A DNA stretch of 64,000 nt from an uncultured Zoogloea sp. (GTDB lineage: Bacteria; Pseudomonadota; Gammaproteobacteria; Burkholderiales; Rhodocyclaceae), in NCBI GenBank assembly GCA_937967645.1, contig CALBTT010000185.1, positions 1 through 64,000 on the forward strand. The letters run 5' to 3'. The first letter of the stretch is position 1; each line of letters opens with the position of its first letter. The notes beneath the pieces were generated by a model, which saw nothing but the letters and a program-made list of their open reading frames with translations, searched no databases and was not told the origin of the DNA. Position numbers and translations under genes: made by a program. Shown one piece after another: positions 58,842-64,000 of this stretch.

Positions 58842-60715
58842 TAAGCAAAAACTACTATTCCTTCCTGGTGTTCCTGTCCGACGTGTTCGGGGTCGTGCTG
58901 GCCTGGTGGCTGGCCTACCTCGTGCGCTTCAATTTCTCGATTCCCCAGGAATTCATGCCGGCCTCCCTGGTGGGGCTCGGGGTGGCTGTGGTGGTCCAGG
59001 GAAGCATCCTGCGCGCCTTCGGGCTGTACCGGGGGGTGTGGGTCTTTGCCAGCCTGCCGGATCTGCTGCGCATTGCGCGGGCGGTGGCGGTGGCGGCTTT
59101 GGTCACGCCGCTGGTGGTGGTGGTGGTGGTGCGCTACCACCCGGAGGTGCCCCGCCTGGTCTTCCTGATGCAGCCCTTGCTGCTGGCGATCTACGCCGGC
59201 GGCACCCGCGCGCTTTACCGGACCTGGAAGGAATTCCATATGTACGGTGCCCTGCGGGCCCTCGGCGAGCCGGTAGTCGTGCTGGGGGGCGGCGAGGCGG
59301 CGGTGAATCTGGTGCGGGAGCTGTCCCGCTCGGCGGAGTGGCGGGTGGTGGGGCTGCTCGACGACAGCCGGGCCCGCCAGGGGCGCGAAGTCTATGGCTG
59401 CAAGGTGCTCGGCCGCATCGAGGATCTGCCGCGGGTGGCCGACGAGTTCCGGGTGCGCCACGCCATCATCGCCATGCCTGGCGCGCGCCACGAGGTGCGG
59501 CGTGCGGTGGCCAGCGTGTGCGTGCGGGCCGGCGTGAAGGCCCTGATCGTGCCCGGGATCGAGGATGTGATGACCGGGCGGGTGAAGGTCAGCGAAGTCC
59601 GCAAGGTGGATGTGGAGGATCTGCTGGGCCGCGACCCCGTGCGGATCGACACGCTGGAGGTGCAGGACTACCTGCGCGGCAAGGCGGTGATGGTCACAGG
59701 TGCGGGGGGCTCGATCGGCTCCGAGCTGTGCCGCCAGATCGCGCGTTTCGAGCCGTCGGTGCTGGTCTGCTTCGACATCAGCGAGTTCGGCCTCTATCGC
59801 CTGGCCGAGGAATTTGCCGTCCATTTCCCCCATGTCCAGATCGTCGTGCTGGCGGGGGACGTGAAGGATGTGGTGCGGGTGGACGAGATGATGGTGCGCT
59901 ACCGGCCGCACGTGGTGTTCCATGCCGCCGCCTACAAGCACGTACCCCTGATGGAGGACGACAACGCCTGGCAGGCGGTGCGCAACAACGTGCTGGGCAC
60001 CTGGCAGGTGGCGCGCAGCGCCGTGTCCGCGGGGGTGCCGCGCTTCGTGCTGGTGTCCACCGACAAGGCGGTCAACCCGACCAATGTGATGGGTGCCACC
60101 AAGCGCCTGGCCGAGCGCGTCTGCCAGGCCCTGGCCCGGCAGGGCAAGACCCAGTTCGAGATCGTGCGCTTCGGCAATGTGCTGGGCAGCGCGGGCAGCG
60201 TGATCCCCAAGTTCCAGGAGCAGATCGCCAGCGGCGGCCCGGTGACGGTGACCCACCCGGAGATCACGCGTTTCTTCATGTCCATCCCGGAAGCCGCGCA
60301 GCTGCTGCTGCAGGCGGGGTCGATGGGCCAGGGGGGCGAGATCTTCGTGATGGACATGGGCGAGCCGGTGCGCATCGTCGAGCTGGCGCGCGACATGATC
60401 CGGCTGTCCGGGCGGTCCGAGGACGAGGTGCGGATCGTGTTCACCGGCCTGCGCCCCGGCGAGAAGCTCTACGAGGAAGTCCTCGCCGACAGCGAACAGA
60501 CACGGGCGACCCACCATCCCAAGCTGCGCATCGCGCGGGCCCAGCCGGTCGAGGACGGCTGGATCGAGGCCCTGCTGCTGTGGTTGCGGCAGCGCCGTGC
60601 CGTCGGGGCCGCCGAAGTCCGCGGCGAACTGCGCCGCTGGGTCCCCGAATACGCGCCTTCCCCCCCCTCCGCCCCGGTCCTCACGGTGGTGGAGAAGACC
60701 AGTCAGCGGGCTTAG
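58838..60715 (+). CDS. Membrane-bound nucleotide-sugar 4,6-dehydratase (WbpM/PglF-like)
   Basis: A 625-residue protein. Four N-terminal transmembrane helices (~10-110) precede a first Rossmann-like CoA-binding-type region (VVLGGGEAAVNLVRELSRSA). The catalytic SDR domain follows: MVTGAGGSIGSELCRQIARF near 286-305, HAAAYKHVPLMED, VLVSTDKAVNPTNVMGATKR and ITRFFMSIPEAAQLLLQA. The family converts UDP-GlcNAc to its 4-keto-6-deoxy derivative for QuiNAc, FucNAc or bacillosamine. The usual Tyr of the YxxxK triad is replaced by Met (MGATK), as in WbpM/PglF. It starts at a TTG overlapping the previous gene and is last in the O-antigen set. Confidence 0.92.
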   Translation: MISKNYYSFLVFLSDVFGVVLAWWLAYLVRFNFSIPQEFMPASLVGLGVAVVVQGSILRAFGLYRGVWVFASLPDLLRIARAVAVAALVTPLVVVVVVRYHPEVPRLVFLMQPLLLAIYAGGTRALYRTWKEFHMYGALRALGEPVVVLGGGEAAVNLVRELSRSAEWRVVGLLDDSRARQGREVYGCKVLGRIEDLPRVADEFRVRHAIIAMPGARHEVRRAVASVCVRAGVKALIVPGIEDVMTGRVKVSEVRKVDVEDLLGRDPVRIDTLEVQDYLRGKAVMVTGAGGSIGSELCRQIARFEPSVLVCFDISEFGLYRLAEEFAVHFPHVQIVVLAGDVKDVVRVDEMMVRYRPHVVFHAAAYKHVPLMEDDNAWQAVRNNVLGTWQVARSAVSAGVPRFVLVSTDKAVNPTNVMGATKRLAERVCQALARQGKTQFEIVRFGNVLGSAGSVIPKFQEQIASGGPVTVTHPEITRFFMSIPEAAQLLLQAGSMGQGGEIFVMDMGEPVRIVELARDMIRLSGRSEDEVRIVFTGLRPGEKLYEEVLADSEQTRATHHPKLRIARAQPVEDGWIEALLLWLRQRRAVGAAEVRGELRRWVPEYAPSPPSAPVLTVVEKTSQRA

Positions 60716-60800
60716 GATGATTCGCCCTCCACGCGTCCTGCACTGGCCTTATGCTATGGGCGTGGCTCTCTCCTCCCGGCGTTTCCGTGCGTACTGACAT

Positions 60801-61634
60801 ATGGCCACTTATGCGATTGGTGACATCCAGGGCTGCTTTGCGTCCCTGACCGCTCTGCTCAACCGGGTCTCGTTCGATCCGGCCCGCGACCGCCTGTGGC
60901 TGGTCGGCGACCTGGTGAATCGCGGCCCGGAGTCGCTCAAGACCCTGCGTTTCGTGCGTGACCTCGGCTCTGCCGCGGTGACTGTGCTGGGCAATCACGA
61001 CCTGTACCTGCTGATGGTCGCCTGTGGCAGCGTGCGCAGCCGGGCCAAGGACGACACCCTGCAGGCCGTGCTCGATGCGCCCGACCGGGAGGCGCTCCTG
61101 AGCTGGCTGCGGACCCGTCCGCTGATGCACGTGGAGAATGGGTTCGCAATGGTGCATGCCGGCCTGCTGCCGGGCTGGACGGTGGCCCGGGCCCGCGATC
61201 TGGCGCGGGAGGTGGAGGGGGCCCTGGCCGGGCCCTACCATTCCGAGCTGCTGCACCACATGTGGGGCAGCGAGCCTTCGGCATGGCGCGATGATCTGCG
61301 CGACCATGAGCGGATGCGGGTGATCGTCAATGCCATGACCCGCATGCGCTTCTGCACGGCCGACGGCGTGATGGATTTCAAGGTCAAGGGGGAGGTGTCC
61401 CGTGCGCCCAAGGGCTTCATGCCCTGGTTCGACGTGCCGGGTCGCAAAAGCGCCGATACCACGGTGGTGGTGGGCCACTGGTCGGCCCTTGGCCTGAAGA
61501 TCACCCCCAACCTGCTGGCCCTGGATTCGGGCTGCCTGTGGGGGCGCGAACTGACCGCCGTGCGCCTGGAGGACCGCATGGTCTTCCAGGTGCCGTGCCC
61601 GGGGCTGACCCACGGGAAGGTCCGCCCGTCCTGA
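60801..61634 (+). CDS. apaH: Bis(5'-nucleosyl)-tetraphosphatase, symmetrical (ApaH)
   Basis: A 277-residue metallophosphoesterase that hydrolyses Ap4A to two ADP and also decaps Np4-capped RNA. Motifs are YAIGDIQGCFASL, LVGDLVNRGPESL, TVLGNHDLYLL and the later VVVGHWSALGL, with the C-terminal LDSGCLWGRELTAVRL. Length agrees with E. coli ApaH (280). It has 85 bases of its own upstream region and converges on the acyltransferase gene 12 bases after its stop. Confidence 0.95.
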   Translation: MATYAIGDIQGCFASLTALLNRVSFDPARDRLWLVGDLVNRGPESLKTLRFVRDLGSAAVTVLGNHDLYLLMVACGSVRSRAKDDTLQAVLDAPDREALLSWLRTRPLMHVENGFAMVHAGLLPGWTVARARDLAREVEGALAGPYHSELLHHMWGSEPSAWRDDLRDHERMRVIVNAMTRMRFCTADGVMDFKVKGEVSRAPKGFMPWFDVPGRKSADTTVVVGHWSALGLKITPNLLALDSGCLWGRELTAVRLEDRMVFQVPCPGLTHGKVRPS

Positions 61635-61646
61635 CTACCGCGGGGG

Positions 61647-62393
61647 TCAGGCGGTGATGCGTGCCGCGATGGCCTCCCGGGCCTCGCGGGCCAGGGATTT
61701 GCGGTCGGAGGTTTCGGCGCAGGTCGGAAGGGGCGGGGCGACCCGCACCCGGGCCACGATCTCAGCTTCGGCGACGATGGCCTGCAGGCATTCCAGCAGG
61801 CTGACGTCGCCATCGTAGGCCGGCGCCCGCGTGTAGCGCCCATCGGGCAGGCGGTAGCTGATGGCTAGGGGCTGGATCGGTGCGCCGGTGATGATGGCGG
61901 GCTGCAGCAGGGCGGCGTGGAAGCCCTGCACGTGGCTGCCGTCGGTGGTGGTCCCCTCCGGAAAGATCGCCACGTGGCGCTTGCGCTCCAGCAGGGCGCC
62001 GATCTCCGCATTGACGATGCGTGCATGGCCACGGCTGCCACGCCTCAGGAAGACGGTTTCGTGGCGGGCGGCCAGCCAGCCGACCACCGGCCAGTCGCGG
62101 ACTTCCGCCTTGGACACGAAGGCGGCGGGAAAGGCCGCGTTGATCACGAACACATCCAGCCAGGACACATGGTTGGCGACCAGCAGGCTGCCAGGGCCGA
62201 CGAAGGGTTCGTCGGCCGCCAGGCGTACACCCAGGATCTCCAACAGGCGGATCGACCAGCGCTGCTTGAGGCGGATCTGCCGGGCCTGAGGCAGGAAGCG
62301 GAATCCTGTCGCTGTCAGGGCCAGGCCGTAGAGGACATGGCCGGCGAGGCGGACGTAGCGCGACAGGCGCAGGGGAAAAGAGGCGGGTTTCAG
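61647..62393 (-). CDS. olsA: Lysophospholipid/1-acyl-glycerol-3-phosphate acyltransferase (PlsC fold, OlsA-like)
   Basis: A protein of about 248 residues. The acyltransferase motif NHVSWLD (H-x4-D) sits near residue 79, FLRRGSRGHA and the FPEGTTTDG motif follow, and a membrane-associated helix starts the chain (YVRLAGHVLYGLALTATGF). Next to an OlsB-like gene it probably transfers the second fatty acid to form ornithine lipid; a phospholipid role is the alternative. The start is unusual: no ATG, GTG or TTG lies in a sensible place. A CTG at 62393 overlapping the upstream TGA (CTGA) is the best candidate, so the N-terminus is uncertain. Confidence 0.8.
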   Translation of the reverse strand: MKPASFPLRLSRYVRLAGHVLYGLALTATGFRFLPQARQIRLKQRWSIRLLEILGVRLAADEPFVGPGSLLVANHVSWLDVFVINAAFPAAFVSKAEVRDWPVVGWLAARHETVFLRRGSRGHARIVNAEIGALLERKRHVAIFPEGTTTDGSHVQGFHAALLQPAIITGAPIQPLAISYRLPDGRYTRAPAYDGDVSLLECLQAIVAEAEIVARVRVAPPLPTCAETSDRKSLAREAREAIAARITA

Positions 62394-63148
62394 TCCTTGC
62401 GTCCCAGGAAGTGTTTGGCGTAGCGGGCGTCGAGCCGGGAGACCGGCAGCAGGACGGGCAGGTCGGCCGTGTTGAAGTCGGGATCCCAGGCGGGTTCGCC
62501 GCAGATCCAGGCGCCGGCCCGCAGGTAGCCCTTGATCAGCGGCGGGGTGTCGGCATCCAGGTCCTGGCGCAGGGCCTGCAGGGGCAGCGGGGTGCGCGGG
62601 AAGACCCGGTATTCCAGCGGGCACAGGTGCTCGTCCTTCAAACGATTATACAGGCTGGCTGCGGCATGCCCGCCGTCGGCCATGCTGATCGAGGCGCAGC
62701 CGATCAGGTAGTCGTAGTTGTTCTCGAGCATGTAGCGGGCGAGGCCGGCCCACAGCAGCGTGATCACGGCACCCGAGCGGTAGTCGGCGTCGATGCAGGA
62801 GCGCCCGATCTCCACCATGCGGCCGCGCAGGTGGCGCAGGCGGGTCAGATCGAACTCGCTCTCGGAGTAATAGCTGCCCACCTCGCGGGAGGCGCTGGGC
62901 GACAGGATGCGGTAGGTGCCGACAATGCGCCCGGCGTCCTCGTCACGGACGATGAGGTGGTCGCAGAAGGGGTCGTAGAGGTCCCGGTCGACACCCGGCA
63001 CGCGGGTCTGTAGGCGGGCCCCCATCTCGTCAGCGAAGACCCGGTAGCGCAGCTTTTGCGCTTCCAGGATCTCGGTGGGGCAGGTGGCCAGGCCGACATG
63101 CAGGTTGCGGCCCGGGCGCGATGCGGCGTGTTGTTCCTTGTGCAGCAT
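62390..63148 (-). CDS. olsB: GNAT-fold N-acyltransferase (OlsB-like)
   Basis: A 252-residue member of the acyl-ACP-dependent GNAT family that includes OlsB (L-ornithine N-3-hydroxyacyltransferase). Characteristic segments are EAQKLRYRVFADEMGA near the N-terminus, DPFCDHLIVRDE, VGTYRILSPSASRE, EIGRSCIDADYRSGAVITLL and LIGCASISMADGG. The ATG at 63148 has GAGGAT seven bases upstream, so I prefer it over the ATG at 63172. It is followed by an overlapping OlsA-like acyltransferase, the usual olsBA order for phosphorus-free ornithine lipids. Confidence 0.8.
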   Translation of the reverse strand: MLHKEQHAASRPGRNLHVGLATCPTEILEAQKLRYRVFADEMGARLQTRVPGVDRDLYDPFCDHLIVRDEDAGRIVGTYRILSPSASREVGSYYSESEFDLTRLRHLRGRMVEIGRSCIDADYRSGAVITLLWAGLARYMLENNYDYLIGCASISMADGGHAAASLYNRLKDEHLCPLEYRVFPRTPLPLQALRQDLDADTPPLIKGYLRAGAWICGEPAWDPDFNTADLPVLLPVSRLDARYAKHFLGRKD

Positions 63149-63231
63149 TGGAAATCCTCGTGGGGTTTCCATCCATTGTGGAAATGCTGCGTTGCGGCGC
63201 CATGAAGGGGTGATGACGGGGATGTGACGCG

Positions 63232-63257
63232 CGCCGGGGCAGGGTGGCGCCCCGGCG
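63232..63257 (-). terminator. GC hairpin after the glycine-zipper lipoprotein gene
   Basis: Nine-base arms CGCCGGGGC (63232-63240) and GCCCCGGCG (63249-63257) with an eight-base loop begin nine bases after the lipoprotein stop on the minus strand and lie before the olsB start. No T-run follows, so it is a moderate terminator candidate. Confidence 0.5.
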
Positions 63258-63265
63258 GCCTGTCA

Positions 63266-63721
63266 TCAACGGGAGACGCGGGTGTTGCGGCCGTCCTGGA
63301 GCAGGCGCACGCGCTCGCCGGGCGCGAAGTTCTCGCCGCCGTCTTCCTGGACGATGGCGAGGAGCTCGCCGTTGTCCATCTTGAGGGTGACCTCGACGCC
63401 CTGCTTGCGGGTCATGCCTTCCTCGGCCGCCGCTCCGGCAATGCCGCCGGCCACCGCACCGATCACCGCGGCAATGCTGGAACCCTTGCCGCCGCCGATG
63501 GTGCTGCCGGCGATGCCGCCCACGGCGGCACCGGCGATGGTGCCGATGGGGGTGTTGCTGCCTTCCAGTTTGACCGGACGGACGCTTTCGATGACCCCCA
63601 TGCGGACGCTCATGACCCGCCGGGCCTCGGTCCGCTCATAGTCGCCGCCGCCGAGACCGGAGGCGCAGCCGGTGACGCTCACCGCCGCAATCAGGGACAG
63701 GCCGATCATCAGGACACGCAT
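63266..63721 (-). CDS. Glycine-zipper outer-membrane lipoprotein (SlyB/Pcp-like)
   Basis: A 151-residue lipoprotein with lipobox VTGC after a hydrophobic leader (MRVLMIGLSLIAAVSVTGC). A glycine-zipper 2TM segment follows (GTIAGAAVGGIAGSTIGGG and the similar AVIGAVAGGIAGAAAEE), then a C-terminal beta region (VEVTLKMDNGELLAIVQ). This is the SlyB/Pcp architecture, lipoproteins that stabilise the outer membrane. The ATG at 63721 follows AAAGGA. The upstream kinase gene ends 12 bases before it on the same strand. Confidence 0.88.
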   Translation of the reverse strand: MRVLMIGLSLIAAVSVTGCASGLGGGDYERTEARRVMSVRMGVIESVRPVKLEGSNTPIGTIAGAAVGGIAGSTIGGGKGSSIAAVIGAVAGGIAGAAAEEGMTRKQGVEVTLKMDNGELLAIVQEDGGENFAPGERVRLLQDGRNTRVSR

Positions 63722-63732
63722 CTTGTTTCCTT

Positions 63733-64000
63733 TCACCAAAGTGTGCTGCCAAAGGCGCTGCGGTAGGCTGCGCCGATCTCTTCGCGGCTCGGGGCATGAT
63801 TCTGGCCACCCCGGCAGGCGATCTTGAGGGCCCCCATCAGGGACGCCAGGCGGCCGGTCTGATCCCAGTCCAGTCCGTTCTCGATGCCGTAGAGCAGGCC
63901 TGCCCGGTAGGCGTCGCCGCAGCCGGTGGGGTCCTCGATGGCCGTGGGCTGGGCGCAGGGGATGTCGATGCGGTGTCCGCCGACATGGATCTCCGAGCCT
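63733..64000 (-). CDS. PfkB-family carbohydrate/adenosine kinase (partial, N-terminus beyond window edge)
   Basis: The last 88 or so residues of a ribokinase-fold kinase. The PfkB signature 2 reads DPTGCGDAYRAGLLYG, with the catalytic Asp of GCGD, followed by a helical end (LASLMGALKIACRGGQNHAP) and the stop at 63733. The preceding IDIPCAQPTAIE strand fits adenosine kinase-like or sugar kinase members. The substrate cannot be decided from this fragment. It lies just upstream of the lipoprotein gene on the same strand. Confidence 0.88.
   Translation of the reverse strand, partial: GSEIHVGGHRIDIPCAQPTAIEDPTGCGDAYRAGLLYGIENGLDWDQTGRLASLMGALKIACRGGQNHAPSREEIGAAYRSAFGSTLW

Noticed and set aside
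58676..60517. 613-codon minus-strand open frame opposite the WbpM/PglF-like gene
   Set aside because: His/Asp/Gln-rich antisense translation; the plus-strand gene has all family motifs.
1..64000. CRISPR arrays, insertion sequences, prophage, tRNA or rRNA genes
   Set aside because: I looked for regularly spaced repeats, transposase or integrase motifs, and cloverleaf or rRNA signatures on both strands and found none that hold up.

Overview
The window is GC-rich, densely packed Gram-negative DNA. The gene families (ccmABC, fused indolepyruvate:ferredoxin oxidoreductase, chorismate lyase UbiC next to UbiA, RecG, WaaA, a type II secretion system, an olsBA-like pair) and the style of an intergenic repeat at 4.1 kb suggest a betaproteobacterium, most likely of the Rhodocyclales (Azospira/Azoarcus-like). 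That assignment is inference from gene content, not a search result. No tRNA, rRNA, CRISPR array, transposase, integrase or phage gene was recognised. No gene-free stretch longer than about 300 bases exists.

Layout. 1-20 kb is mostly housekeeping: a ccmA-ccmB-ccmC block cut by the window start, an orphan ParA-like ATPase, a membrane-anchored methyltransferase, a GNAT protein, a fused indolepyruvate oxidoreductase, DUF4105 and DUF3015 envelope proteins, a chemotaxis transducer and a D-lactate dehydrogenase-like flavoprotein, all on the minus strand. Then come ridA-recG and ubiC-ubiA on the plus strand, waaA on the minus strand and a UDP-glucuronate 4-epimerase on the plus strand.

20-36.3 kb is a plus-strand secretion block: a signal-peptide TPR protein, gspE-F-G-H-I-J-K-L-M, a GspC/GspN-like protein, gspD, a small lipoprotein, a 513-residue exported protein with the codon use and strong terminator of a very highly expressed gene, and a periplasmic parvulin isomerase. 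36.4-60.7 kb is a surface-glycan locus. On the plus strand, wzm-wzt and a coiled-coil methyltransferase converge on a minus-strand array of glycosyltransferases, a polyprenyl-phosphate-sugar module, a HAD-like protein, a deacetylase and a tandem methyltransferase. A periplasmic ATP-dependent DNA ligase, a WbpV-like epimerase/reductase, a WbpL-like initiating transferase and a WbpM/PglF-like dehydratase follow on the plus strand.

60.8-64 kb returns to housekeeping: apaH, a convergent olsB/olsA-like ornithine-lipid pair, a glycine-zipper lipoprotein and the end of a PfkB-family kinase.

Main hypothesis: the type II system, the abundant exported protein, the lipoprotein, the isomerase and the ABC-dependent glycan pathway form one envelope-building locus. 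It would secrete a surface-layer-like protein and the glycan that surrounds or decorates it. The juxtaposition is visible in the sequence; the functional coupling is inference.
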